Of a DNA stretch of 64,000 nucleotides, positions 50,358-59,716 are shown piece after piece. Each line of letters begins with the position of its first letter. Positions within the stretch are counted from its first letter, which is position 1. Source of the stretch: Lysobacterales bacterium (GTDB taxonomy: Bacteria > Pseudomonadota > Gammaproteobacteria > Xanthomonadales > Ahniellaceae); assembly GCA_016182785.1 (NCBI GenBank), contig JACPFU010000030.1, forward strand, positions 1-64,000, written 5' to 3'. The notes beneath the pieces are model-generated. The model did not search any database and was not told the origin of the DNA. It saw nothing but the letters and a program-made list of their open reading frames with translations. Position numbers and translations under genes: made by a program.

Positions 50358-52097
50358 ATGGCCGGAGCAGCGATCGCGGAAAACGAAGCCGAGCGCCTGG
50401 CGGCGCTGGTGGCCACGGGCCTGCTCGACAGCGAGCACGAGGCGGTGTTCGACGCGATCGTGACGCTGGCCGCGACGATCTGCGCGGTGCCGATGGCGGC
50501 GATCAGCCTGATCGATCGCGACCGCCAATGGTTCAAGGCCAGCGTCGGCATCGACGTCAGCGAGACCCCGCGCGAAGACGCATTTTGCGCGCACACCATC
50601 CTGCGCCCGGAGCCGATGGAGATCGGCGACGCCTGCGCCGACGCGCGCTTCCGCGACAACCGCATGGTGCTCGGCGAACCGCACGTTCGCTTCTACGCCG
50701 GCGTGCCGCTGACCGCGGGCGATGGCCTGGCGCTCGGCGCGCTGTGCGTCGTCGATCGCGAACCGCGCCAGCTCGACCAGGCCCAGCGCAGCTCGTTGCG
50801 GCAGCTGGCGCAGGTGATCGAGCGCCTGTTCGCGGCGCGCGTGCAGGGCCTGCGCCAGCAGCAGTTCATCGTCCGCATCACCGACGCGATGCCGGCGCTG
50901 ATCCTGTATCTGGATCACGAGGAACGCGTGCGCTTCGCCAACGCCGAACTCGGTCGCCGCGCCGGCGGCGATGCCGCGCGCGTGCTCGGCTGGACCTTCC
51001 GCGAGGTCTGCGGCCCCGGCCTGTACCAACGCATCGAGCCGCAGCTGCGGCGCGCGCAGGCGGGCGAGGACGTCGACTTCGAGGGCAGCGAACAACTCGG
51101 CGGCCGCCTCGTGCACTACCACAACCATTACCTGCCGGACCGCGACGAGCAGGGCCGCGTGCGCGGCGTGTTCGCGCTGACCTTCGACGTCAGCGAACAG
51201 CGCGAGGCCGAAATCGCCGCGCGCCGCGCCGAGCGGCGCCTGCAGCTGATCGCCGACAACCTGCCCGGCGCGGTCTCGATCATCGACCGCGACCACATCT
51301 ACCGCTTCAACAGCGCCGAGTACGAACGCGTGCTCGGGCGGCCGCTGTCGCAGATCACCGACCACCCGGTGCGCGAGGTGCACGGCGAGGCCGTGTACGC
51401 GCAGGTGCGGCCGCACCTCGAGCGCGCGCTCGGCGGCGAGCGCAGCAGTTTCGAGCTGGCCTTGCAGACCGCCCGCGGCCAGCGCTTCCTGCGTGGCACC
51501 TACGTGCCCAAGCGCGATGACGCCGGCTGCGTCGTCGGCGTGTTCGGGCTGATCCTCGACCAGACCGAGCTGAAGCAGGCCGAGGACCGCTTGCGCCAGA
51601 TGGCCGAATACGACGCACTGACCGGACTCGCGAACCGCTACCGGCTGTACGACGAGATCGCCGCCTCCGCGGCGCGCGCCCGCCGCCACGGGGGTGCGCG
51701 CGCGTTGCTGTATCTGGACATCGACAAGTTCAAGGCGATCAACGACCGCCACGGTCACGCCGGCGGCGATGCCGTGCTGGTCGAGTTCGCGCGTCGGCTG
51801 AAGGCCACGGTGCGCGCCACCGACACCGTCGCACGGCTCGCCGGCGACGAGTTCGTGGTGCTGCTGGAGGAAGTGCACGGCGTAGCCGACGCCAGCCATG
51901 TCGCGGAAGCGCTGGTGGCGGCGATGCAGCCGCCGCTCAACTACCAGGACCAGGAAATCGCGTTTGCGACCAGCATCGGTGTCGCGCTGAGCCACGACGC
52001 CGGGGAGGGCGCGGACCCATGGCTGCAGCGCGCCGACGGCGCGCTGTATGCGGCCAAGGCGGCCGGGCGCGGGTCGTGGCGGCTGGCCGCTGCCTGA
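50358..52097 (+). CDS. GAF-PAS-PAS-GGDEF diguanylate cyclase (cytoplasmic)
   Basis: 579 residues from the ATG at 50358. The GAF domain (about 20-160) has LISLIDRDRQWFKASVGID and EDAFCAHTI. Two PAS domains (about 175-290 and 300-415) end with DVSEQREAE and DQTELKQAEDRLRQM. The GGDEF domain (YDALTGLANRYRLYDEI) carries AGDEF instead of GGDEF, a variant often still active, and an intact I-site RATD five residues earlier. No membrane helix is seen. It should form c-di-GMP with product inhibition, unlike the cyclase at 10907 whose I-site is lost. Confidence 0.87.
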   Translation: MAGAAIAENEAERLAALVATGLLDSEHEAVFDAIVTLAATICAVPMAAISLIDRDRQWFKASVGIDVSETPREDAFCAHTILRPEPMEIGDACADARFRDNRMVLGEPHVRFYAGVPLTAGDGLALGALCVVDREPRQLDQAQRSSLRQLAQVIERLFAARVQGLRQQQFIVRITDAMPALILYLDHEERVRFANAELGRRAGGDAARVLGWTFREVCGPGLYQRIEPQLRRAQAGEDVDFEGSEQLGGRLVHYHNHYLPDRDEQGRVRGVFALTFDVSEQREAEIAARRAERRLQLIADNLPGAVSIIDRDHIYRFNSAEYERVLGRPLSQITDHPVREVHGEAVYAQVRPHLERALGGERSSFELALQTARGQRFLRGTYVPKRDDAGCVVGVFGLILDQTELKQAEDRLRQMAEYDALTGLANRYRLYDEIAASAARARRHGGARALLYLDIDKFKAINDRHGHAGGDAVLVEFARRLKATVRATDTVARLAGDEFVVLLEEVHGVADASHVAEALVAAMQPPLNYQDQEIAFATSIGVALSHDAGEGADPWLQRADGALYAAKAAGRGSWRLAAA

Positions 52098-52159
52098 AGG
52101 CCCTTCGCGCCATCTGTCGCCGCCACTATGCTCTGCCCATCGACCCGCCGGAGACCGCC

Positions 52160-53026
52160 ATGTTCGAAGCGCCGAAACTCGTCGATGACCTCAACGTCAG
52201 CCTCGCCCGCTACGCCGTGTTCGGGCATCCGGTGGCGCACTCGAAATCGCCGCTGATCCATCGCGCGTTCGCGCACCAGCTCGGCATCGCGCTGCGCTAC
52301 GACGCCATCGACGCCGCACCCGGAACGCTGGCCGCGGCGCTGTCGCGCTTCGTCGGCGAAGGCGGCGTCGGCGCCAGCGTCACGCTGCCGCTGAAGGCCG
52401 AGGCGTTTGCGCTGGCGAAGGCCTGCAGCGCGCGCGCCAAGCGGCTCGGCGTCGCCAACACGCTGGCCTGGCACGGTGACCACTGGTTCGCTGACAACAC
52501 CGATGGCGAGGGCCTGATCCGCGACATCGGCGAACGCCACCGCATCGACCTGCGCGGACGCCGCGTGCTGCTGGTCGGCGCCGGCGGTGCCGCCCAGGGC
52601 GTGTTGCCGGCGTTGCTCGATGCCGGCGTCAGCAAGGTCACCATCAGCAATCGCGATCCGCAGCGCGCCGACCAGCTGTGCGACTGGATCGGCGACCCGG
52701 CGCGGGTGCAGACCTGGTACCTCGACGACCTGCGTCGTGCCGGCGACTTCGACGCGGTGTTCAATGCCACCAGTGCCGGCCAGTACGGCCAGGCGCTGGA
52801 CCTGCCCTTCACCATCGCCAACCCGCGCACGCTCGCCTACGACCTCAGCTACGGCAAGGCCGCGACTTCGTTCCTGGCCTGGGCGCGGGCGGCCGGGTGC
52901 GCGTATGCGCTGGATGGGCTCGGCATGCTGGTCGAGCAGGCCGCGGCGGCGTTCGAGCTCTGGCATGGCGACCGCCCCGACACCGAACCGGTCTATCGGC
53001 AGCTGCAGCGGGACGCGGCTGCATGA
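52160..53026 (+). CDS. aroE: Shikimate dehydrogenase (NADP+) AroE
   Basis: 288 residues from the ATG at 52160. YAVFGHPVAHSKSPLIHRAF holds the shikimate-binding Ser pair, ASVTLPLKAEAF the catalytic Lys, ADNTDGEGL the Asp, and VLLVGAGGAAQGVLPALL the nucleotide-binding loop, with ISNRDPQRA matching the NADP-selecting region. It reduces 3-dehydroshikimate in aromatic amino acid synthesis. Its TGA overlaps the ATG of the DUF952 gene, so the trio aroE-DUF952-YkgJ is likely one operon. Confidence 0.94.
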   Translation: MFEAPKLVDDLNVSLARYAVFGHPVAHSKSPLIHRAFAHQLGIALRYDAIDAAPGTLAAALSRFVGEGGVGASVTLPLKAEAFALAKACSARAKRLGVANTLAWHGDHWFADNTDGEGLIRDIGERHRIDLRGRRVLLVGAGGAAQGVLPALLDAGVSKVTISNRDPQRADQLCDWIGDPARVQTWYLDDLRRAGDFDAVFNATSAGQYGQALDLPFTIANPRTLAYDLSYGKAATSFLAWARAAGCAYALDGLGMLVEQAAAAFELWHGDRPDTEPVYRQLQRDAAA

Positions 53027-53361
53027 ACGAGCGCCCGTCGATCCTGTTCCACTTCGCGGCCCGCCGCGACTGGGCGGACGCACAGGTGCATGAGGAATAC
53101 CGCGCGCCCTCGCTGGCGAGCGAGGGCTTCATCCATTGCGCCACGCGTGCGCAGATCCCGGGCGTGGTCCAGCGTCACCTGCAGGGCCGCAGCGACCTGG
53201 TGCGGCTGACGCTGGATGCGAGCCGGCTGGAGCCGTGGCTGCGCTACGCGTGGAGCGAATCCAGCCAGGACGAATATCCGCACGTGCACGGGCCGATCCC
53301 GATGGCGGCGGTGATCGCGGTCGAACTGTTCGATCCGACCGAAGCCCAATACGGTGGATGA
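53023..53361 (+). CDS. DUF952 family protein
   Basis: 112 residues beginning in the ATGA overlap with aroE. LFHFAARRDWADAQ, LASEGFIHCATRAQIPGVVQRH, VRLTLDASRLEPWLRYAW and YPHVHGPIPMAAVIAVELF match the DUF952 group, small proteins of unknown activity related to a glutathione-transferase-like set. No catalytic role is known. It overlaps the next gene by 8 bases. Confidence 0.85.
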   Translation: MNERPSILFHFAARRDWADAQVHEEYRAPSLASEGFIHCATRAQIPGVVQRHLQGRSDLVRLTLDASRLEPWLRYAWSESSQDEYPHVHGPIPMAAVIAVELFDPTEAQYGG

Positions 53362-53674
53362 ACCGCTGCGACCCGACGGTCGCGGCGGTTGGCAGTGCCG
53401 CGCCGGCTGTGCCGCCTGCTGCATCGCGCCCTCGATCTCGACGCCGATGCCCGGCCACCCGCACGGCAAGCCCGCGGGCGTGGCCTGCAGCCATCTGTTG
53501 CCCGACCTGCGTTGCGCGTTGTTCGGGCGGCCCGAGCGGCCGCAGGTCTGCAGCAGCCTGCGTCCGCAGCCCGCGATGTGCGGCGACCACCGGACCGCGG
53601 CGCTGGACTATCTCCAGGCACTCGAACAGGCCACGTCGGCCGGCGCCGCCGCGGCGGGACCAACGATGTGCTAG
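53354..53674 (+). CDS. YkgJ-type Cys-cluster protein
   Basis: 106 residues. Eight Cys (CRAGCAACC, then ACSHLLPDLRC, QVCSSLRP, MCGDH, and the final MC) follow the YkgJ pattern of a metal- or iron-sulphur-binding cluster protein. Function unknown. It overlaps the DUF952 gene, so it is probably co-translated with aroE and DUF952. Confidence 0.82.
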   Translation: MDEPLRPDGRGGWQCRAGCAACCIAPSISTPMPGHPHGKPAGVACSHLLPDLRCALFGRPERPQVCSSLRPQPAMCGDHRTAALDYLQALEQATSAGAAAAGPTMC

Positions 53675-53708
53675 CGTGTGGCCACGAAAGTTATAACCGG
53701 AGCCCGCC

Positions 53709-53939
53709 ATGGCCATCGAAGCCCTCACCATCCGCGCCATTGGCAATTCCAGCGGCGTGCTGCTGCCCAAGGAACTGCTGGAACTGCTGAACGTGAAGCA
53801 GGGCGACAAGCTGTTCGTCACGCGCACGCCGGATGGCGTCGTGCTCAAGCCGTATGACGAGACTTTCGCGGAGCAGATGACGTTGGCGCGCGAGATCATG
53901 CGCGAAGACCGCAACATCCTGCGCGAGCTGGCGAAGTGA
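53709..53939 (+). CDS. AbrB/MazE-type antitoxin
   Basis: 76 residues. LTIRAIGNSSGVLLPKELLELLNVKQGDKLFVTRTPDGVVLKPY is the AbrB/SpoVT swapped-hairpin DNA-binding domain; the C-terminal helix (AREIMREDRNILRELAK) is typical of a toxin-neutralising tail. The GGAG site is well placed. The Doc-like toxin starts in its stop codon. Likely represses its own operon, as family members do. Confidence 0.87.
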   Translation: MAIEALTIRAIGNSSGVLLPKELLELLNVKQGDKLFVTRTPDGVVLKPYDETFAEQMTLAREIMREDRNILRELAK

Positions 53940-54331
53940 CGAAGGCGCCGCGCTGGATCGACGAGGCGGTAGCGCTAGCAATCCACGACGAGCAACTGGC
54001 CCAGCATGGTGGCGGGCGGGGCCTTCGCGACGCCGGGCTGCTGGCCTCGGCGTTGTCCAGGCCGCAGCAACTGGCTGCGTATGGGGAACCGGATGTGTTC
54101 GACCTGGCGGCGGCCTATGCCTTCGGCGTCGCCCGCAACCACCCGTTCGTGGACGGCAACAAGCGTACCGCCTGGGTGTTGGCGCGGCTGTTGCTGCGTC
54201 TGCATGGGCATGACTACGGCGGAGGCGATGTGGCCGCGGTCATGACCATGCTGCAGCTCGCTGCCGGCGACATCGACCAGGACGGTTTCGCGGCCTGGCT
54301 GCGCCAGCAGGCCACCGCAGCCAAACGCTAA
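53936..54331 (+). CDS. Doc/death-on-curing Fic-fold toxin
   Basis: 131 residues from a GTG overlapping the antitoxin stop (GTGA). HPFVDGNKRTAWVLARLLL is the Fic/Doc catalytic motif, preceded by LRDAGLLASALSRPQQLAAYGE. Doc enzymes phosphorylate EF-Tu; other Fic proteins AMPylate. The pairing with an AbrB-type antitoxin is the usual module. Ends 193 bases before rpmB. Confidence 0.9.
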   Translation: MTKAPRWIDEAVALAIHDEQLAQHGGGRGLRDAGLLASALSRPQQLAAYGEPDVFDLAAAYAFGVARNHPFVDGNKRTAWVLARLLLRLHGHDYGGGDVAAVMTMLQLAAGDIDQDGFAAWLRQQATAAKR

Positions 54332-54344
54332 GCCCTTGTCCAAC

Positions 54345-54373
54345 TTGTCTTTGCCGGGCCGCTCGGGTATAAA
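54345..54373 (+). promoter_or_regulatory. Sigma-70-type promoter of rpmB-rpmG
   Basis: TTGTCT (54345-54350), 17-base spacer, TATAAA (54368-54373). Both hexamers are near consensus and the spacing is ideal. It starts 13 bases after the toxin gene stop and implies a leader of about 145 bases before the rpmB ATG. Confidence 0.75.
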
Positions 54374-54524
54374 GCCCGCCCCTTTGGTGCCGGCAACCCC
54401 GGCAGGCGTGCCGCACGGGGCCGCCTGGCAACACCATCCCTTCCCGAATCCGTGCGACTGCCTGGCAGCATCGGGGCCGAAATCGTCTGGGCTACAGGCG
54501 TGATGCCGTAAATCGAGGTGTGCA
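54374..54524 (+). promoter_or_regulatory. Long structured leader of rpmB
   Basis: No gene is visible here. The RNA can fold a long stem: CAGGCG and CGCCTG pair around a GC-rich loop, within outer GGTG and CACC arms (about 54385-54435). A leader this long ahead of L28 may allow autogenous or growth-rate control. I know no matching riboswitch class. Confidence 0.4.
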
Positions 54525-54761
54525 ATGGCGAAGGTTTGCCAAGTCACCGGTAAGGGCGTGCTTACCGGAAACAACGTTTCCCACGCAAACAACAAGACCC
54601 GTCGTCGCTGGTTGCCGAACCTGCACGAGCGCCGCTTCTGGGTCGCTTCCGAAAACCGCTGGGTGAAGCTCAAGGTCTCGACCAATGCGCTTCGCACCAT
54701 CGACAAGAACGGCATCGACGCGGTGCTCGCGGATCTCCGCGCGCGCGGCGAAAAGGTCTGA
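54525..54761 (+). CDS. rpmB: 50S ribosomal protein L28
   Basis: 78 residues, [29 protein letters not shown], the classic L28 sequence, a component of the large subunit near the E site. A leader of about 145 bases precedes it. rpmG follows 13 bases after the stop with GAGGAG between, so the two are co-transcribed, as in most gammaproteobacteria. Confidence 0.97.
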   Translation: MAKVCQVTGKGVLTGNNVSHANNKTRRRWLPNLHERRFWVASENRWVKLKVSTNALRTIDKNGIDAVLADLRARGEKV

Positions 54762-54774
54762 GGAGAACTGAGCC

Positions 54775-54939
54775 ATGGCAAGCAAGCGCGACAAGATCCG
54801 CATGGTCTCGACGGCCGGAACCGGCCACTTCTACACCACCGACAAGAACAAGAAGACCAAGCCCGAGAAGCTCGAGATGAGCAAGTTCGACCCGGTCGTG
54901 CGCAAGCACGTCCCGTACAAGGAAGCCAAGATCAAATGA
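54775..54939 (+). CDS. rpmG: 50S ribosomal protein L33
   Basis: 54 residues, [20 protein letters not shown] then [26 protein letters not shown], typical L33. This version lacks the zinc-binding Cys pairs of the C+ form. It lies in an rpmB-rpmG operon and ends 44 bases before a strong terminator. Confidence 0.96.
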   Translation: MASKRDKIRMVSTAGTGHFYTTDKNKKTKPEKLEMSKFDPVVRKHVPYKEAKIK

Positions 54940-54982
54940 TGCAGGAGCGCCACTTGGGGCGCGATTGCTCTTGATCGACAAG

Positions 54983-55011
54983 ACCCGCCCCCGTGGCGGG
55001 TTTTGTTTTTT
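54983..55011 (+). terminator. Rho-independent terminator after rpmG
   Basis: ACCCGCC (54983-54989), short loop, GGCGGGT (54995-55001), then TTTGTTTTTT. A textbook terminator. The T-run reaches the stop codon of the convergent histidine kinase gene at 55011-55013, so it bounds both units. Confidence 0.9.
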
Positions 55012-58000
55012 CAGGGCTTCCCCGACCCGTTCGCGATCGCCACGCACGGGAAGCGGATCACGAAGCGCGCGCCCTGCCCCGGTTCCGACTCGCAGGCGAT
55101 GGTTCCGCGCAGCAGCTGCGTCACCAGGTTGAACACGATGTGCATGCCGAGCCCGGAGCCGCCCTGGCCGCGCTTGGTGGTGAAGAACGGCTCGAACACG
55201 CGCTCGCGCACGTCGGCGCGCATGCCGCAGCCGTTGTCGCGGTAGTCGATGACGATGTCGTCACCCTCGCGCGTCGCGCGCAGCTGCATGCGCCCGCGCT
55301 CGACCGCGTCGAAGGCATGCACCAGCGAGTTGATCACCAGGTTGTTGACGATCTGGTAGATCGCGACCGGATGCGTGCTGACGCGGATCGGCTCGGGCAC
55401 CTGCACCTCGACTTCGTGGCGGGTCTTGCGCAGGCGCGGGTGCAGCGCGCGCAGGATCTCGTCGAAGTACTCGCCGATCTCGATCTCGCGCGGCGCTTCC
55501 GAGGCGGTGTCGACCGCCACCTGCTTGAAGCTGCGCACGATCTGGATGCCGCGTTCTAGATTCGCGAGGATCATCTCCGCGCCCTGGATGATCTGCGCCT
55601 CGAACTGCTCCAGCATCGACGCGGTCATGGTCTTCTCCTGCTGCGCGCGCTGCAGCCGGCGCGTCTCCTCGCGCAGGAACGAAGCGGCGGTCACGGCGAC
55701 GCCGATCGGGGTGTTGATCTCGTGCGCGACGCCGGCGACGAGCGCGCCGAGCGAAGCCATCTTCTCGGCCTCGACCAGCTGCCGCTGCATGTCCTGGATG
55801 CGCGTCAGCGACGCCTGCAGTTCGGCGTTGGCCTGGCTCAGTGCGGCGGTGCGGCGCTCGACGCGTGCCTCCAGTTCCTCGGTCAGGCGCCGCAGTTCCT
55901 CCTCGGCGCGCTTGAGCCCGGTGATGTTCTGATTGGTGCCGACAAACAGCTGGGCGCGGCCCTCGGCGTCGCTTGCGATGGCGCGCCCGCGCGTCAGCAT
56001 CCACAGCCAGTTGCCGTCGCGGTCCTCGGTGCGATAGCTGACGTCGACGGTGCCGCTCTCGCCGCGCAGGACGCGACGCATCGCTTCCTGGACGTTGCGA
56101 CGGTCGTCGGCGTGGATGTACTCGGCGTACTCCTCGATGCGCGCGCTCGGCGGCGCGTCGTTCACGCGCATCCCGTCGAGGCGGTGGTCGCGCGAGATGG
56201 TGCGGGTCGGAATATCGAGTTCCCAGAGTTCGGCACCGCTGCCCCAGAGCGCGGCATTCAGCCGTCGCTCCTTCTCGATCAGCACCGTGGCGGCGGCCTC
56301 GCGCTCGCGATGGCGCTTGCGCAACCGCGACCACCAAGTCAGCACCACCAGCAGCGTGGCCAGCGCATACGCGGTGTAGGCCCACGACGTCGCCCACGGC
56401 GCCGGTCGCACCTGCACCCGCGCCAGCGCCTCTGCCTGGCCCTGCTCGCCGTTCGCGGCCAGCGTGCGTACGCGGAACACGTAGTCGCCGGCCGGCAGAC
56501 GGGTGTAGGTGGCGGTGCGCTGGTTCTCGCCGGCCGGGATCCAGTCGCGGTCGTAGCCATCGAGCCGGTAGACGAAGCGTGGGGCATCGCTGGCGCCGAA
56601 GCCGGGCGCGGTGAAGCCGATGCCGAGCATTTCGTCGCGGTGCCCGAGGACCAGTTCCGGGACCGCATCGGCCGCGTAGCGCAGCGGCGAATCCGGCCCC
56701 GGCGCGAGCGGCTCGTTGAACACCGAGAAGCCGGACAGCCGCGGTGCCAGCGGCCCGCGTCGGTCGCTGATCGCGCGCGGGTCGAGCAGGCTCATGCCTT
56801 CCATGCCGCCGGCGACGATGCGGCCGTCGCGCAGGGTCGCCATCGCGCCGAGGAAGTAGCCGCTGGCCAGCGCGCCGGCGCGCAGCCCGAAGCTGCGCAC
56901 GCTGCCGTCGCGGCGCTGGATGCGGTCCAGGCCGCGCGCGGTGGCGGCCCACAGCGCGCCGTCGGCGGCCAGCGTCAGCGCCGAGACGTGGTCGGCCGAG
57001 AGCCCGTGGCTGCTGTCGATGCGCTGCGCCGGCCACGGCGCGTCGAGCGCCGGACGCGGTTCGACGCGGATCACGCCGTTGCCGTAGGTCGCCATCCACA
57101 GCACGCCGTCGGGGTCCTCGACCAGGTCGCTGACGCTGAGGCTGTTGGCGTCTTCCAGCCCGAGCGGCACGCGCTGGAACGACTGCGCGCCGGGCTCGCG
57201 CAACACCAGCCCGCTGCCGCGGGTGCCGACCCACAGCCGCCCGCCCGCTGACTCCGCGAGCGCGGTCACGCGCTCGTCCGGCAGGCTGCCGAGCGCCGAA
57301 CGCTTGCGATGCTGCACGAACGCGGTGCAGTCGGCGCAACGCTCGGCCAGGCCGTGACCGAGGGTGCCGACCAGCAGGTCGCCGTTGCCGCGCACCAGCA
57401 ACGCCCGCACCGTCGGCCCGGGAATGCCGCCGCCTTCGCCCTGGCTGTAGCCGAAGTGTTCGACGCGGCCGCTGGCCGGGTCGAGCCGGTCCAGGCCGCG
57501 GTCGCCGGTGCCGATCCACAGGCGCCCGTCGCGGTCGCGCGCCAGGCTGAGCAGGTAGTCGCTGACCAGCCCATCGGCATGGCCGCGGCGGTAGCTGTAG
57601 CGCGCGAGCACGCCGCGCTCCGGGTGCACGCGCACCAAACCGGCGGATTCCCCGAGCGCGAGCCACAGGCTGCCGTCGTCCTCGGGTGCGATCGCCACCA
57701 CCGGGTCGGCCGGTAGCGATTCGGGCACACCGGGCTGGCGGCGCAGGGTGCGGATCGACGCGGCCCCGGGATCGTGCGAGGACAGGCCGCCGATCCAGGT
57801 GCCGAGCCAGATCACGCCGTCGGCGCCCTGCGCGAGCGCGGTGACGCGGCTGCTGCCGAGGCTCTGGCGATCGGCGGGGTCGTGGTCGAGCCGCTCGACC
57901 ACCTCGCGGCGCGCGCGATCGTAGACGAAGGCGCCGCGGCGGGTACCGATCCACAGGCGGTCGTTGTGGTCGAGCAGCAGGCTTTCGACCTCGGGGCGGT

Positions 58001-58784
58001 CGGCATCCTCCGGGGTGGCGAACGGCAACGCGATCCGGGTCGTGTCCTCGCGCCCGAGCCGCCACAGCCCGTCGCCGGCACCGACCCAGACGGTCCCCGA
58101 TCCGTCCTCCAGCAACACCCGCGCCTGGCTGGTGGTGACCGGACCGATGCGCGCGTCGCGGATCAGCTTGCCGCGGCCGCTCTCGTAGCGCCACAGACCG
58201 GTTTCCGACGCCAGCCACAGGCCGCCGGCACCGGCCATGCCGATCGCGCGCACGGCGCCGAGGTCGTGCGGGTCCATCTCCGGCAGCAGTACCGCGCGCC
58301 CGGCCGCGAGGTCCAGCCATTGCACCTCGCCGCTCTGCACCAGCACCCACATGCGCCCGTCGCCGGCGCGCAGCAGGCTGGTGATGCGATCGCCGACCAG
58401 CGCCTGATGCGCGCTGTTCCAGTGCGCCACCAGGCGCCGGCTGCGGTCAAGCACGCTGAGCCCGGCCACCGGATGCGCCACGAACAATCGCCCGCCTTCG
58501 TCCTCGGCGAGGCCGACGACGTTGTTCTCGGCCAGCGTGTTGGGATCGCCGCGGCGATGGCGCCAGACCTCGATGTGCTCGCCGTCGTAGCGCGCCAGGC
58601 CGTCCTGGGTGCCGATCCACAGGAACCCGTCGCGATCGGTCAGCACCGCGCGCACCGAATTCGCCGGCATGCCGCGATAGACGTCGAGGGTGTCGAGGCG
58701 GATGCGGTTCGTCGCCATCGCCGCGCCGGCGCACAGCAGTGCCACCAGCCCCAGGCCGATCTTGCGCGCGGCGCCCCGAGTCAT
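55011..58784 (-). CDS. Propeller-type sensor histidine kinase (reg_prop/Y_Y_Y-TM-PAS-HisKA-HATPase)
   Basis: 1257 residues from the ATG at 58784, which leaves room for a divergent control region with mutM. Signal-type N-terminus (GLGLVALLCAGAAMA), then about 700 residues of propeller repeats (DRDGFLWIGTQDGLARYD, LARDRDGRLWIGTGDRGLDRLD) and a Y_Y_Y domain. One membrane helix at about 799-815, a PAS domain (about 845-955), a coiled coil, phospho-acceptor His in GVAHEINTP near 1018 and an ATPase domain with NGCGMRADV, FFTTKRGQGGSGLGM. It lacks a receiver or AraC output, so it needs a separate partner not seen here. Confidence 0.9.
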   Translation of the reverse strand: MTRGAARKIGLGLVALLCAGAAMATNRIRLDTLDVYRGMPANSVRAVLTDRDGFLWIGTQDGLARYDGEHIEVWRHRRGDPNTLAENNVVGLAEDEGGRLFVAHPVAGLSVLDRSRRLVAHWNSAHQALVGDRITSLLRAGDGRMWVLVQSGEVQWLDLAAGRAVLLPEMDPHDLGAVRAIGMAGAGGLWLASETGLWRYESGRGKLIRDARIGPVTTSQARVLLEDGSGTVWVGAGDGLWRLGREDTTRIALPFATPEDADRPEVESLLLDHNDRLWIGTRRGAFVYDRARREVVERLDHDPADRQSLGSSRVTALAQGADGVIWLGTWIGGLSSHDPGAASIRTLRRQPGVPESLPADPVVAIAPEDDGSLWLALGESAGLVRVHPERGVLARYSYRRGHADGLVSDYLLSLARDRDGRLWIGTGDRGLDRLDPASGRVEHFGYSQGEGGGIPGPTVRALLVRGNGDLLVGTLGHGLAERCADCTAFVQHRKRSALGSLPDERVTALAESAGGRLWVGTRGSGLVLREPGAQSFQRVPLGLEDANSLSVSDLVEDPDGVLWMATYGNGVIRVEPRPALDAPWPAQRIDSSHGLSADHVSALTLAADGALWAATARGLDRIQRRDGSVRSFGLRAGALASGYFLGAMATLRDGRIVAGGMEGMSLLDPRAISDRRGPLAPRLSGFSVFNEPLAPGPDSPLRYAADAVPELVLGHRDEMLGIGFTAPGFGASDAPRFVYRLDGYDRDWIPAGENQRTATYTRLPAGDYVFRVRTLAANGEQGQAEALARVQVRPAPWATSWAYTAYALATLLVVLTWWSRLRKRHREREAAATVLIEKERRLNAALWGSGAELWELDIPTRTISRDHRLDGMRVNDAPPSARIEEYAEYIHADDRRNVQEAMRRVLRGESGTVDVSYRTEDRDGNWLWMLTRGRAIASDAEGRAQLFVGTNQNITGLKRAEEELRRLTEELEARVERRTAALSQANAELQASLTRIQDMQRQLVEAEKMASLGALVAGVAHEINTPIGVAVTAASFLREETRRLQRAQQEKTMTASMLEQFEAQIIQGAEMILANLERGIQIVRSFKQVAVDTASEAPREIEIGEYFDEILRALHPRLRKTRHEVEVQVPEPIRVSTHPVAIYQIVNNLVINSLVHAFDAVERGRMQLRATREGDDIVIDYRDNGCGMRADVRERVFEPFFTTKRGQGGSGLGMHIVFNLVTQLLRGTIACESEPGQGARFVIRFPCVAIANGSGKP

Positions 58785-58843
58785 GCGCCGACTGTCGCGC
58801 GCTTCGTCACGCGCGGCAAGCCGGGCGATGGTTAACATGCGTC

Positions 58844-59656
58844 ATGCCCGAACTGCCCGAAGTCGAGACCACGCGCCGCGGCATCGCACCGCACGTGCAA
58901 GGCCGCATCGTTGCGCGCGCGGTGCTGCGCCGCCCGGACCTGCGCTGGCCGATTCCGCCGGAGATCCGCCGGCGCTTCGTCGGCGCACGCATCCTCGGTA
59001 CCGAACGTCGCGCCAAGTACCTGTTGCTGCACAGCGAGCCGGGTGCGGCGATCCTCCACCTCGGCATGTCCGGCTCGTTGCGCGTGCTCGACGCCGATGT
59101 GCCGGTGCGCGCGCACGACCATGTCGATCTGGTGCTCGACAACGGCCGCGTGCTGCGCTTCAACGACCCGCGCCGCTTCGGTTGCCTGCTGTGGCAGGCG
59201 ACGGGCAGTGTCCATCCGCTGCTGCGCGAACTCGGGCCCGAGCCGCTCGGCGACGCCTTCGATGGCGACTACCTGTTCGCGCGCAGCCGCGGCCGCAGCG
59301 CCGCGGTCAAGGCGCTGCTGATGGACCAGCGCATCGTCGTCGGGGTCGGCAACATCTATGTCGCCGAGGCCCTGTTCGCCGCCGGCGTGCGGCCGATGCG
59401 CGCCGCCGGCAAGGTCACGCGGCGCGAGTACCGAGAGATTGCCGAAGCCATCCGCCGCATCCTCGCCCACGCCATCGAACGCGGCGGCACCACCCTGCGC
59501 GACTTCCTGCAACCGGACGGCGAGCCCGGCTACTTCGAGCAGGAGCTGTTCGTCTACGGCCGCGAAGGCGAAGCCTGCAGGCGCTGTGGCAGCGCGGTCA
59601 GCGCACGCCGCGACGCGCAGCGCTCGAGCTTCTACTGCCGGGTGTGCCAGCGCTGA
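58844..59656 (+). CDS. mutM: Formamidopyrimidine-DNA glycosylase MutM (Fpg)
   Basis: 270 residues. Starts MPELPEVETTRRGI with the catalytic N-terminal Pro and Glu. HLGMSGSLRV, FNDPRRFG and the C-terminal zinc finger CRRCGSAVSARRDAQRSSFYC..CQR are canonical. It excises 8-oxoguanine and ring-opened purines. Divergent from the propeller kinase with 59 bases between starts; a Ser/Thr kinase follows 60 bases later. Confidence 0.96.
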   Translation: MPELPEVETTRRGIAPHVQGRIVARAVLRRPDLRWPIPPEIRRRFVGARILGTERRAKYLLLHSEPGAAILHLGMSGSLRVLDADVPVRAHDHVDLVLDNGRVLRFNDPRRFGCLLWQATGSVHPLLRELGPEPLGDAFDGDYLFARSRGRSAAVKALLMDQRIVVGVGNIYVAEALFAAGVRPMRAAGKVTRREYREIAEAIRRILAHAIERGGTTLRDFLQPDGEPGYFEQELFVYGREGEACRRCGSAVSARRDAQRSSFYCRVCQR

Positions 59657-59716
59657 GACGCGGAGGCGGCCTTCACATCGGCGGCACTACGCTGCGTTCG
59701 GCAGCAGGGGGTTTCG

